From NCBI GenBank assembly GCA_003486385.1, contig DNFT01000112.1:1-39086 (forward strand): a DNA stretch of 39,086 bases, given 5' to 3'. Under the pieces are notes generated by a model. The model was given only the letters and a program-made list of their open reading frames with translations. It did no database searches and had not been told where the DNA came from. Source of the stretch: Eubacterium sp. Its GTDB lineage: Bacteria; Bacillota; Clostridia; Lachnospirales; Lachnospiraceae. Both the position numbers and the translations under genes were made by a program. Positions 15,011-22,992 of the stretch are shown here, in pieces. Position 1 is the first letter of the stretch, and each line of letters opens with the position of its first letter.

Positions 15011-16105
15011 ATGATTAAAGGTGTAGACATATCTACCTTACTTGAACTTGAGAGACTAAAGACAAAATTCTATGATAATGGCGCAGAAGGAAAGCTGGAA
15101 GACATATTGGCATCACATGGGGTCAACAGTGTGAGGCTGAGACTGTGGAACAGCCCTTTTGATATTGACGGTGTAGCATACGGAGGTGGGAGCGATGACC
15201 TTGTGACGGTCATAGAGCTTGCGCGAAGATGTAAGGCTGTCGGAATGAGCTTCCTGCTTGATTTCCATTACAGCGATTTCTGGGCGGACATGGGCAGGCA
15301 GATGAAGCCTAAGGCATGGAGAGGGTATGACACGGATAAGCTTTGCGATGCGGTTAAGCGGTATACGGTATCGGTTCTTGAGTATCTGACCGCTGCCGGA
15401 GTGTGCCCGGACATGATCCAGCCCGGCAATGAGATATCGAATGGTATTCTGTGGCCTGAAGGAAGATTTCCTGAGTATGGGACAGCATGCTCTATTTTGC
15501 AGTCAGCGATATCGGGAATACGCATGGCCGCTCCGGCTGCCAAGGTGATTTTACATACAGCCGCAGAGCCGGAGCATGAGGTGTATACAAGTTTTCTTGA
15601 TAAATATGGCAGCAAGCTTGACTATGATATTATCGGAGTTTCTTATTTTCCTTATAAAAAGACCTATGGACTCAGTGCTTTGGAGGAGAACATAGAGATT
15701 CTATCGAAAAAATATAATAAGGATGTGTGTATTGTTGAGACAGCTATGCCATATACAACTGAGGATTACGCCGGTTTAGAAAAGCTGGGTGAAAATGCAC
15801 GAAAGGGAATGGCAGCCGGAAAGAACTCCGCACTTGATAATTCCAAGTACAGTATAAGTCCGGAAGGACAGTCAGAATATATGAAAGAGCTTATAGAGAT
15901 GATTGGCAGACATCCACAGTGTCTGGGCTTTTATTACTGGGAACCAGCATGGATACCTGTTGTCGGTTCGGGATGGGCGACAAGTGCTTCCATACAGTAT
16001 CTTGGAGTGAAGGAGCCTTGCGGAAACGAGTGGGCTAATCAGGCACTCTTTGATTATGAAGGAAATGCGCTTCCGGCGCTTCACAAAATTGGGACAGGGG
16101 TCTGA
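15011..16105 (+). CDS. GH53 endo-beta-1,4-galactanase, no signal peptide
   Basis: This 364-residue GH53 enzyme hydrolyses beta-1,4-galactan such as pectin side chains. The TIM barrel begins with G-V-D-I-S and V-N-S-V-R-L-R-L-W-N-S-P. D-F-H-Y-S-D-F-W-A-D follows near residue 85. The acid/base is Glu141 in Q-P-G-N-E-I-S-N-G and the nucleophile is Glu243 in I-V-E-T-A-M-P. Most GH53 enzymes are secreted. This one starts directly at the barrel with no signal peptide or lipobox, so it is probably cytoplasmic and acts on imported galacto-oligosaccharides. AAGGAAGG precedes the ATG. Its last five codons and the stop lie within a REP-like palindrome. The following gene is a convergent LacI-type regulator. 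Confidence 0.92.
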   Translation: MIKGVDISTLLELERLKTKFYDNGAEGKLEDILASHGVNSVRLRLWNSPFDIDGVAYGGGSDDLVTVIELARRCKAVGMSFLLDFHYSDFWADMGRQMKPKAWRGYDTDKLCDAVKRYTVSVLEYLTAAGVCPDMIQPGNEISNGILWPEGRFPEYGTACSILQSAISGIRMAAPAAKVILHTAAEPEHEVYTSFLDKYGSKLDYDIIGVSYFPYKKTYGLSALEENIEILSKKYNKDVCIVETAMPYTTEDYAGLEKLGENARKGMAAGKNSALDNSKYSISPEGQSEYMKELIEMIGRHPQCLGFYYWEPAWIPVVGSGWATSASIQYLGVKEPCGNEWANQALFDYEGNALPALHKIGTGV

Positions 16106-16159
16106 CACCCTGTCCCATTTTTTGCTTTGGGACATGGGGTCAGACCCCTGTCCCAATTT
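16086..16159. repeat. REP-like inverted pair, also a probable bidirectional terminator
   Basis: Two 26-bp palindromic units (16091-16116 and 16129-16154) lie head to head, separated by 12 bp. One unit is the reverse complement of the other at 24 of 26 positions. Each carries a GGGACA...TGTCCC stem around a GGTC-TGAC-like core. The outer 21 bp of each side (16086-16106 and 16139-16159) are perfect inverted repeats. The first unit is followed by ATTTTTTG on the plus strand, so it can terminate the galactanase mRNA, whose stop codon lies inside it. The right end is 2 nt from the stop of the convergent lacI-family gene. Such units resemble REP elements mobilised by RAYT transposases; no transposase is nearby. 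Confidence 0.8.
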
Positions 16160-16161
16160 GC

Positions 16162-17157
16162 TTAATTCGGTGCTTTTCCAACGGATTCTCTCAGCACCAC
16201 GGTTGAGTGAAGAAGCATGGTGCTGACAGGCAGACCCGACATAAGGTCTTTTAATAATGAGAATGCGGACTTTCCGAGAGCGAAACGCTCCTGCCTTATG
16301 GTAGTAAGGGGAGGGGCAAGATACTTTGCCACCGGCAGATCGTCAAAGCCTGTCACACTTACATCCTCCGGAACACGAAGCCCGAGCTTGTGAAGCTCGT
16401 TTATGGTTCTTGCTGCGATAAGATCACTGGCACACATTATGGCTGTAGCTCCTCTGCCTGTGAAGCCTTTCACAAAATCAGCCACTGTCTCATCCGGATA
16501 GTATACGGTATGCCCTATAAGCTGCATATCAAGGTCAAGCTCTGCCTCATTCATGGCCTGTATGAAGCCCTGATATCGCAGCGCTGATATGTAGCTGTTT
16601 TTGGAACCATTCAAAAATGCGATTTTTCTATGACCGTTTTCCTTCAGATATCTTATCAGGGTCGAAAATCCGACGTGTATATCTGTACCTACATAAGCTA
16701 TATGTTCATTGGAAATATAGTTGTCAAACAGGACTGTGGGAATGGTTGTCTTTTCAAGCTGCTTCATATATATCTCATTAAGCTCAAGACCAAGAAAAAA
16801 AGCTCCCGAATAACCATTCTGCTTCATAAGACTGTCATAGGTCTGCCATGTCTGGAAGTACTGGTCAATAGGAACGATGTCAACTTCAAACTGGGCTTCG
16901 CTTGCTACAAGCCGGAAACCGGCGATAAGCTCATAACCGAACTGGTTGATATTCGCGTATTCCATATTTTCTACAATAATACAGACCTTCTGCCTTGTGG
17001 CTGGTTTCTTTTCTTTAATTATATAACCCATTTCTATAGCGGTGTCTAAAACCTGTTGGCGCATTTCTTCGCTTATATCACTTGCGCCATGCAGTCCCTT
17101 GGAAACGGTACTTATTGAAATGCCGAGTCTTTCGGCAATGTCTTTAATAGTAACCAT
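16162..17157 (-). CDS. LacI/GalR-family repressor, probably of the maltodextrin locus
   Basis: The 331-residue regulator has a LacI-type HTH at residues 1-50 (T-I-K-D-I-A-E-R-L-G-I-S-I-S-T-V-S-K-G-L-H-G), a hinge, and a periplasmic-binding-protein-like sugar domain (about 60-331). Visible parts are F-L-N-G-S near 185, M-C-A-S-D-L-I-A near 245, V-T-G-F-D-D-L-P near 275 and P-P-L-T-T-I-R-Q near 290. It is divergent from malE, and TTTCGAAA palindromes lie near the -10 boxes of both directions, so it most likely represses the malE operon and itself and responds to maltose or maltodextrin. The effector is inferred from neighbours only. GAAGGAAAG precedes the ATG. Its 3' end abuts the REP-like pair. 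Confidence 0.92.
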   Translation of the reverse strand: MVTIKDIAERLGISISTVSKGLHGASDISEEMRQQVLDTAIEMGYIIKEKKPATRQKVCIIVENMEYANINQFGYELIAGFRLVASEAQFEVDIVPIDQYFQTWQTYDSLMKQNGYSGAFFLGLELNEIYMKQLEKTTIPTVLFDNYISNEHIAYVGTDIHVGFSTLIRYLKENGHRKIAFLNGSKNSYISALRYQGFIQAMNEAELDLDMQLIGHTVYYPDETVADFVKGFTGRGATAIMCASDLIAARTINELHKLGLRVPEDVSVTGFDDLPVAKYLAPPLTTIRQERFALGKSAFSLLKDLMSGLPVSTMLLHSTVVLRESVGKAPN

Positions 17158-17189
17158 ACATCATCTTTCCTTCTCATTGTTCTACACAA

Positions 17190-17201
17190 GTTTTCGAAAA
17201 C
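17190..17201. promoter_or_regulatory. Operator candidate O1 for the LacI-type regulator
   Basis: A perfect 12-bp palindrome GTTTTCGAAAAC lies between the -10 box and start codon of the repressor gene. Its centre is about 17 bp downstream of that -10 box. It shares the TTTCGAAA core with the site before malE. Confidence 0.65.
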
Positions 17202-17212
17202 AAAAACATAAA

Positions 17213-17241
17213 ATTATACGAAAATGATAGCACACTTTTTC
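17213..17241 (-). promoter_or_regulatory. Candidate promoter of the lacI-family gene
   Basis: On the minus strand a perfect TATAAT (17213-17218) lies about 56 bp before the start codon. The hexamer 17 bp upstream (17236-17241, GAAAAA) is a poor -35, as expected for a weakly expressed repressor. Confidence 0.45.
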
Positions 17242-17321
17242 TTCATTGTAAATAATAACATCAAAATATCCAAAACAAATAATATAAGCAAAAAAAAATA
17301 TGCAAAATGCACAAAAGGCTA

Positions 17322-17371
17322 TTGACTTTTGCAAAACAGGGGAGTATTATCAGTACATAAGCTTTCGAAAG
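17322..17371 (+). promoter_or_regulatory. malE operon promoter with operator candidate O2
   Basis: TTGACT (17322-17327) and TATTAT (17345-17350) are 17 bp apart. The palindrome CTTTCGAAAG (17362-17371) covers the expected +5 to +15 region, where a bound LacI-type protein would block transcription. A further palindrome TTTTGCAAAA (17327-17336) lies in the spacer. The leader to the malE ATG is about 95 nt. Confidence 0.7.
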
Positions 17372-17453
17372 TTTCGTAACAGCTGTTTTAGAAGAGTTTT
17401 AGAAGAGGAGCTTACGAAGTTCGGGAGGAAAAAAGAAAGAGAGGAAATTTATT

Positions 17454-18806
17454 ATGAGAAAGTTCAAAAAAGCATTATCAGTTGCACTCGTAACAGCCAT
17501 GGCTTTTACATCACTTACAGCGTGCAGCAAGAACAACAATGCAGGTAATGGTGAGACGACACCAACGACACCAACAACAACAGCACCTTCTTCATCAACA
17601 TCAACAGATGGTGAGACAGAGACAACCAAGACTGCCGCATCAGACAGACCGACACTTGCAGATTATGGCTCAGGCACAATTAAGATCTGGGTTGCAGATA
17701 AGGTTGTTGATTTCACACAGGCCAAATGTGATGAATTCTTCAAGGCTAACCCTGATATGGCAGGCTACACAGTAGAGATTCAGGCAACAGGTGAAGGCGA
17801 TGCAGCCGGCAATATGGTAACAGATGTTCAGGCTGGAGCTGATATCTTCGGTTTCGCACAGGATCAGTTAGCACGTCTTGTTGCAGCAGGTGCTCTCATG
17901 CCGCTTACAGGATATTATGAGAACTTCGTTTCAACTAACAATGATGCAGGTGCCGTAGGCGCTTCTAAGGTTGGTAACACAGTATATGCTTTCCCTATCA
18001 CATCCGATAACGGATATTTCTTATATTATGATAAGAGTGTGGTTACAGATCCTACAAGCCTTGACGCTATCGTAGCTGACTGCGAGAAGGCAGGCAAGAA
18101 CATCTACATGGAGATTAACTCCGGCTGGTATCAGACATCATTCTTCTTCGCTACAGGCTGTAAGCTTGAGTATACAACCGATGAATCAGGTGCGTTCGTA
18201 GGCTCTGATGTTACATACGCAAGCAAGGAAGGCGTTGCAGCACTTAAGGCTATAATTAACCTTGCTAAGTCTCCTTCATTCCAGAATGGTTCATCAGTTG
18301 ATAAGGCAACTAACCTTGCAGCTATCGTAGATGGTGTATGGGATGCAGATGCAGCTAAGGCAGTATTCGGTGACAATTATGCATGTGCTAAGCTGCCAAG
18401 CTTCACAGTTGACGGACAGAGCTATCAGATGAGCGGCTTCGGCGGATTTAAGCTTATCGGTGTTAAGCCTCAGACAGAGCAGGGCAAGCAGCTTGTATGT
18501 CTCGCACTCGCTGAGTACTTATCTAACGAAGAGACACAGCTTGCACGTTTCAATGAGGTTGCATGGGGACCATCTAACCTTGTAGCACAGCAGAGTGATG
18601 CAGTTAAGGCAGATGCAGCTTTATCAGCACTCGCAGAGCAGCTTGCTTACACAATTCCACAGGGTCAGTATCCTGGAGATTACTGGACAGACGCTACATC
18701 ACTTGGTGATGATGTCATTGCAGACAAGTATGACAATATGAGCGATGATGAACTTATGAAGGTTCTTGAAGACTTCCAGGCTCGTCAGCAGTCCTATGCC
18801 CAGTAA
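17454..18806 (+). CDS. malE: Maltodextrin ABC transporter substrate-binding lipoprotein
   Basis: The 450-residue extracellular binding protein has a lipoprotein signal peptide (K-K, hydrophobic 8-21) ending in the lipobox L-T-A-C24. A Thr/Ser/Glu-rich flexible tether follows (about 32-62), then a class I solute-binding fold from about residue 70 (I-K-I-W-V-A-D, similar to the MalE start). Segments such as A-D-I-F-G-F-A-Q-D and P-L-T-G-Y-Y fit the maltose-binding subfamily. GAGAGGAAA precedes the ATG. It is first in the operon after a regulated promoter, and a hairpin just after its stop can raise its level relative to the permeases. Maltodextrin as ligand is inferred from family look and neighbours (amylase, MalQ). 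Confidence 0.92.
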   Translation: MRKFKKALSVALVTAMAFTSLTACSKNNNAGNGETTPTTPTTTAPSSSTSTDGETETTKTAASDRPTLADYGSGTIKIWVADKVVDFTQAKCDEFFKANPDMAGYTVEIQATGEGDAAGNMVTDVQAGADIFGFAQDQLARLVAAGALMPLTGYYENFVSTNNDAGAVGASKVGNTVYAFPITSDNGYFLYYDKSVVTDPTSLDAIVADCEKAGKNIYMEINSGWYQTSFFFATGCKLEYTTDESGAFVGSDVTYASKEGVAALKAIINLAKSPSFQNGSSVDKATNLAAIVDGVWDADAAKAVFGDNYACAKLPSFTVDGQSYQMSGFGGFKLIGVKPQTEQGKQLVCLALAEYLSNEETQLARFNEVAWGPSNLVAQQSDAVKADAALSALAEQLAYTIPQGQYPGDYWTDATSLGDDVIADKYDNMSDDELMKVLEDFQARQQSYAQ

Positions 18807-18833
18807 ATAATTCTAATGAATTTAATCTGAAGC

Positions 18834-18863
18834 CGGGGGGAATTAATTCCCCCCGCACTTTTA
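18834..18863 (+). terminator. Hairpin after malE, partial terminator or mRNA stabiliser
   Basis: A perfect palindrome of C/G tracts around AATTAATT (18834-18855) is followed by CACTTTTAAT. The T-run is short, so it probably reduces rather than abolishes transcription into malF. Confidence 0.65.
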
Positions 18864-18871
18864 ATAAGAGA

Positions 18872-18965
18872 GGTCATTTGTGCAGAGGAGGCAGCACGGA
18901 TGGAATGATTGGATTAGTGCTTTTATGACAGGCACATGAGTGCCGTCCGCTCTGCGTGAATGACC
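18872..18965 (+). repeat. Long imperfect inverted repeat in the malE-malF gap
   Basis: GGTCATTTGTGCAGAG (18872-18887) pairs at 13 of 16 positions with CTCTGCGTGAATGACC (18950-18965). A small hairpin GGCAC-ATGA-GTGCC lies inside. The structure ends about 20 nt before the malF ribosome site. The 196-bp gap has no gene. Confidence 0.5.
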
Positions 18966-19002
18966 GCAGTAATAAACCAGAATTGAGGAGGTAATTGCAG
19001 AC

Positions 19003-20382
19003 ATGGCTGATCAAAAAAAGAAAGGAAAGGTCTCCGGAGCAATTAAGGCGGTTGGAGCTGATATAAAGGATATTGGAACCACCTTTGCAAAGGGCGACTG
19101 GAAAACCAGAGTTTCCTTTTTGATTATGGGCTTTGGTCAACTTACCAGAAAGCAGTGGGTAAGAGGAATAGCATTTTTGGGTTCGGAGGTTCTTTTTATC
19201 CTGTATATGGTGTTCTTCGGGGCAGAATATCTTAAGGACGTAGGAACACTCGGAACAAAGGTCGGAGGATACGATGCTAACTATGTGTATACGTACGGAG
19301 ATAACAGCTTTCTTATCCTGTTATATAGTATTCTGAGCATATTTGTTATCTTTGCATTCATCTTCGTGTGGAGGCTCAACATAAGGGATAACAAGAATAA
19401 CCAGAATAAGCTTATCCTTCCTTCAAACAAGGACGATATTGCAACACTTTTTGATGAGCATTTTGACAAGACAATCCTCGCTCTGCCGGTGATTGGTGTG
19501 TTCATGTTTGTGCTTCTTCCTATTATATTTATGATTTGTATAGCATTCACTAACTACGATGCTACACATCAGTCACCGACTAATCTGTTCACATGGGTTG
19601 GACTTACGAACTTTAAGAACCTGTTCTCTATCGGAACCGGAGGTTTTGGCAAGACCTTCGGAACGGTTCTTTCATGGACACTTATATGGGCATTCTTTGC
19701 AACCTTTTTGAACTATTTCCTCGGCATGGCGGTTGCCATCCTCATCAACAAGAAGGGCATTAAGTTCAAGAAGCTGTGGAGAACAATACTTGTTATGACG
19801 ATTGCTATTCCACAGTTCATTTCCCTTCTCTATGTGGGAAAGATGTTCGCAAATGACGGACTTGTGAATATGTACCTCCTGAAGTGGGGATGGATAAGCC
19901 AGCCTATTCCGTTCTGGACGAATCCTACACTTGCCAAGATTACAATTCTCCTGGTTAACCTCTGGGTGGGTATTCCTTATGTAATGCTCATCATGACAGG
20001 ACTTCTTATGAATATACCGGAGGAGCTTTACGAGAGTGCCAAGATTGACGGTGCGAATTCATTCCAGACCTTCAGGAAGATTACACTTCCGTATATGCTT
20101 TTCGTGACGGGACCTTACCTGCTCACATCGTTTACGGGCAACTTAAATAACTTCAACATTATTTTCCTGCTCAATCAGGGAAAGCCGCAGTCGCTTTCAC
20201 TTTCGGGCGGTGCAGGTTACACCGATTTACTTGTAACATGGCTCTATAAGATGACTGTCGAAGATACTAATTACAAGATGGCGGCTGTTATTGGTATCAT
20301 GGTATTCGTGGTAACTGCTGTTGTATCATTGGTGGTATACAATATGCTTCCATCAGTTAAGGACGAGGAGGGATTCCAATAA
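19003..20382 (+). CDS. malF: Maltodextrin ABC transporter permease, MalF type
   Basis: This 459-residue inner-membrane permease is longer than typical sugar permeases (about 300). It has an N-terminal extension with a charged head (residues 1-38), two extra membrane segments (about 50-72 and 100-123) and a charged linker, then the MetI-like core from about residue 150. The EAA loop that docks the ATPase is I-P-E-E-L-Y-E-S-A-K-I-D-G-A near residue 340. The C-terminus has V-V-Y-N-M-L-P. This layout is typical of Gram-positive MalF proteins. GAGGAGG lies 11 nt before the ATG. It ends overlapping the malG start (TAATG). Confidence 0.93.
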   Translation: MADQKKKGKVSGAIKAVGADIKDIGTTFAKGDWKTRVSFLIMGFGQLTRKQWVRGIAFLGSEVLFILYMVFFGAEYLKDVGTLGTKVGGYDANYVYTYGDNSFLILLYSILSIFVIFAFIFVWRLNIRDNKNNQNKLILPSNKDDIATLFDEHFDKTILALPVIGVFMFVLLPIIFMICIAFTNYDATHQSPTNLFTWVGLTNFKNLFSIGTGGFGKTFGTVLSWTLIWAFFATFLNYFLGMAVAILINKKGIKFKKLWRTILVMTIAIPQFISLLYVGKMFANDGLVNMYLLKWGWISQPIPFWTNPTLAKITILLVNLWVGIPYVMLIMTGLLMNIPEELYESAKIDGANSFQTFRKITLPYMLFVTGPYLLTSFTGNLNNFNIIFLLNQGKPQSLSLSGGAGYTDLLVTWLYKMTVEDTNYKMAAVIGIMVFVVTAVVSLVVYNMLPSVKDEEGFQ

Positions 20383-21251
20383 TGGCTAAACAACATAATA
20401 TGCGTACGCGCAAGAGAGTAAGCAATACAATTGCTTATATAGTATTGGTCCTTATAAGTATAATATGGCTGTTCCCGTTTGTATGTCTGGTACTCCAGAG
20501 CTTCCGTTCATACATTACGGAGCTTGGCGGAATGGTTGATTATCTTCTGCCTAAGAAGTTTTCACTTGACTCCTATAAGTTCTTGTTCAGCGGTGAGACT
20601 AAATTCTTAAAGTGGTATGGAAATACACTTATAATTGCTCTTTTTGTATCAATAGGTCAGACTGCATTCGTTCTTTGTGTGAGCTATGCGCTCTCAAGAA
20701 TGCGTTTTAAGGGCAGAGAGTTACTCATGAGATTCTGGTTAATCCTTGGAATGTTCCCGGGCTTCCTCACCATGATATGTCTCTACTTCCTGTTAAAGCA
20801 GTTCGGTCTTACACAGGCAGGTGCGGTTCCTGGACTCATCCTTATCTCGGTTGCAAGCTCCGGAATGGGCTACTATGTATGCAAGGGCTACTTTGATACG
20901 ATTCCTAAGTCTCTCGACGAGGCGGCAAGAATCGACGGTGCGACAAGAGCACAGATATTTGTTAAGATGATTATTCCGCTTTCCAAGCCGATGGTTATCT
21001 ACACAGCACTCACAGCATTCATGGCTCCATGGTGCGATTATGTATTTGCTTCCTATGTTGCATTCGGTAATGACAACGGCTACAATGTTGCGGTTGCCAT
21101 GCAGCGCTGGGTATGGACAAATGATTTCCAGGGATATTTCACAAGATTCTGTGCAGGCGGTGTGCTTGTAGCGATTCCTGTAACGGTATTGTTCCTGTGC
21201 TTACAGAAGTATTATGTAGAAGGTGTAACCGGAGGAGCTGTAAAGGGTTAA
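20382..21251 (+). CDS. malG: Maltodextrin ABC transporter permease, MalG type
   Basis: The 289-residue partner of MalF has a basic N-terminus, about six membrane segments and the EAA motif I-P-K-S-L-D-E-A-A-R-I-D-G-A (about residues 172-185), followed by P-L-S-K-P. The C-terminal end, Y-V-E-G-V-T-G-G-A-V-K-G, is characteristic of MalG, whose tail reaches the MalK dimer. The start overlaps the malF stop by one base, implying coupled translation. No ATPase gene is present; as in many Firmicutes, a shared MsmX/MalK-type ATPase elsewhere probably serves this importer. A strong terminator follows. Confidence 0.94.
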   Translation: MAKQHNMRTRKRVSNTIAYIVLVLISIIWLFPFVCLVLQSFRSYITELGGMVDYLLPKKFSLDSYKFLFSGETKFLKWYGNTLIIALFVSIGQTAFVLCVSYALSRMRFKGRELLMRFWLILGMFPGFLTMICLYFLLKQFGLTQAGAVPGLILISVASSGMGYYVCKGYFDTIPKSLDEAARIDGATRAQIFVKMIIPLSKPMVIYTALTAFMAPWCDYVFASYVAFGNDNGYNVAVAMQRWVWTNDFQGYFTRFCAGGVLVAIPVTVLFLCLQKYYVEGVTGGAVKG

Positions 21252-21257
21252 ATTTGG

Positions 21258-21305
21258 CTGCGGCACTAAGATATATGATTTTAAGCTTAGTGCCGCAGTT
21301 TTTTT
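21258..21305 (+). terminator. Strong intrinsic terminator after malG
   Basis: The 13-bp perfect stem CTGCGGCACTAAG / CTTAGTGCCGCAG is followed directly by seven T. It separates malEFG from the amylase and malQ genes. Confidence 0.9.
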
Positions 21306-21349
21306 GTCCGAAACAGAAAATCTGATATATTTTGGAGAAAAAGATTGAT

Positions 21350-22975
21350 ATGAAGAAGAATAGTATATTTAAGCATTGCGTGCTTCGAAGGCTTCTGTGT
21401 CTTGTACTGATAGCTGTCCTGTGTGTGACGGCTCTTGCGGGCTGCAGCGGCAGGGGATATAAGTATGAACAGAAGCTGAATATCATTGACGATAACTATA
21501 GAAACTATTATGAGATTTTCGTCTATTCGTTCTATGATTCGGACGGTGATGGAACAGGCGATTTGAACGGTGTCACACAGAAGCTTGACTACATACAGGA
21601 TATGGGCTTTAACGGTATATGGCTTATGCCGATAATGCCGTCGGACACATACCACAAGTATGATGTGAAGAACTACTGTGAAATTGATCCTAAGTATGGA
21701 ACGATTGATGATTTTAAAAATCTTGTCGGTGAGGCTCATAAGAGAGGCATAAATGTAGTTATCGATATGGTAATCAATCATACCTCCTCAAGCCATAAAT
21801 GGTTTATTGATGCATGCTCATATCTTAGAAAGCTTGACAAGGATAAGGAGCCGGAGGTGGCAGAATGTCCTTATGTGGAGTACTACCACTTCTCCAGGGA
21901 GAAGGTCAATGATACCTATTACAGGGTGAGCGGCACGGACTGGTTCTATGAAGGCTCCTTCTGGTCGGAGATGCCGGATCTGAACCTGGCGTGTGAGCCT
22001 CTGATAGAGGAGCTGTACAATACTGCCGATTTCTGGCTGGATATGGGCGTGGACGGTTTCAGAATGGACGCAGCAATGCACTTTGAGGAGAATCAGCCGG
22101 AGTTCAATGAGCAGGTTCTGAACGGACTGTATGAACACTGCCGTGAAAAGAATCCTGATTTCTATATGGTGTCTGAGGTATGGGCAGGTTTCAGCACCGT
22201 AAGGGACTATTATGCGAGCATGACACCGAGCATGTTCAATTTCGATGCGGGAAATACTGAGGGAAAGCTTATAAAGACTGCCAGAGGAACGCTCAAGGCA
22301 GCGGCATTAGCCGGCTCGATGGTGAGATACCAGAATGAATTTTCACAGATTAATCCGGATTATATTGATGCGCCGTTTCTGACTAACCATGACATGGGAA
22401 GAGTTTCCAATGTTCTTATGAATGATGAGAATGATATCAAGATGGCAGGAGGTCTTCTCATGATGATGAACGGAAGTCCGTTTGTGTATTATGGTGAGGA
22501 AATCGGAATGGCGAGCAAGGGCTCTAAGGATGAGAATAAGAGGATTGCGATGCTATGGTCGTCTGATTCGACTGCAGCCGGAATGACAAAGGGACCTGCG
22601 GATGCGGATAAGGACATCAACTCAGCATTTGATGCGGTTGATAAGCAGCTAAAGGATGAAAATTCTATTTTAAATTATTATAAGAGGGCACTGAGACTGA
22701 GAAATGAGAATCCTGAGATTGCAAGAGGTGAGATTACACTGATTGACAGTCTGTGTCAGGGATATCAGGCTGCGATAACCAAGAGCTACAATGGAAGCAC
22801 GATAGGAATCGTATACAATACATCTGATGAAGTGATTACCGTGGACATCAGCGGAACAGAAATCTCAGATATGCAGATTCGCGGTTATCTTACTCTTAAC
22901 AATGAGGAGATTAAGTTAAAAGATGGCATGCTCACAATGCCGGCACAATCGATATGTATTCTTAAACAGAGATAA
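21350..22975 (+). CDS. GH13 alpha-amylase-type glycosidase, surface lipoprotein
   Basis: The 541-residue enzyme has a lipoprotein signal peptide (hydrophobic 14-30) ending in L-A-G-C32, so it should be anchored outside the membrane. The GH13 barrel begins at Y-Y-E-I-F-V-Y-S-F-Y-D-S-D-G-D-G. Conserved regions: D-M-V-I-N-H, G-F-R-M-D240 (nucleophile), V-S-E276-V-W (acid/base) and F-L-T-N-H-D348 (transition-state Asp). All three catalytic acids are intact. Alpha-1,4-glucan is the likely substrate given malEFG and malQ next to it. I chose ATG 21350 (M-K-K-N) with TTGGAGAAAA upstream; an in-frame TTG at 21332 lies in the ribosome site. A weak extended -10 (TGATATATT, 21323-21331) may give it its own promoter. 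Confidence 0.93.
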   Translation: MKKNSIFKHCVLRRLLCLVLIAVLCVTALAGCSGRGYKYEQKLNIIDDNYRNYYEIFVYSFYDSDGDGTGDLNGVTQKLDYIQDMGFNGIWLMPIMPSDTYHKYDVKNYCEIDPKYGTIDDFKNLVGEAHKRGINVVIDMVINHTSSSHKWFIDACSYLRKLDKDKEPEVAECPYVEYYHFSREKVNDTYYRVSGTDWFYEGSFWSEMPDLNLACEPLIEELYNTADFWLDMGVDGFRMDAAMHFEENQPEFNEQVLNGLYEHCREKNPDFYMVSEVWAGFSTVRDYYASMTPSMFNFDAGNTEGKLIKTARGTLKAAALAGSMVRYQNEFSQINPDYIDAPFLTNHDMGRVSNVLMNDENDIKMAGGLLMMMNGSPFVYYGEEIGMASKGSKDENKRIAMLWSSDSTAAGMTKGPADADKDINSAFDAVDKQLKDENSILNYYKRALRLRNENPEIARGEITLIDSLCQGYQAAITKSYNGSTIGIVYNTSDEVITVDISGTEISDMQIRGYLTLNNEEIKLKDGMLTMPAQSICILKQR

Positions 22976-22992
22976 ACACAAGGAGGCAGACT

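Noticed and set aside
16086..16159. CRISPR-like array
   Set aside because: Only two units, in inverted orientation and each internally palindromic, with a 12-bp gap that is not a spacer.
17539..17775. Gln/His-rich 78-codon frame on the plus strand
   Set aside because: It is the shifted frame of the Thr/Ser tether of MalE and has no ribosome site.
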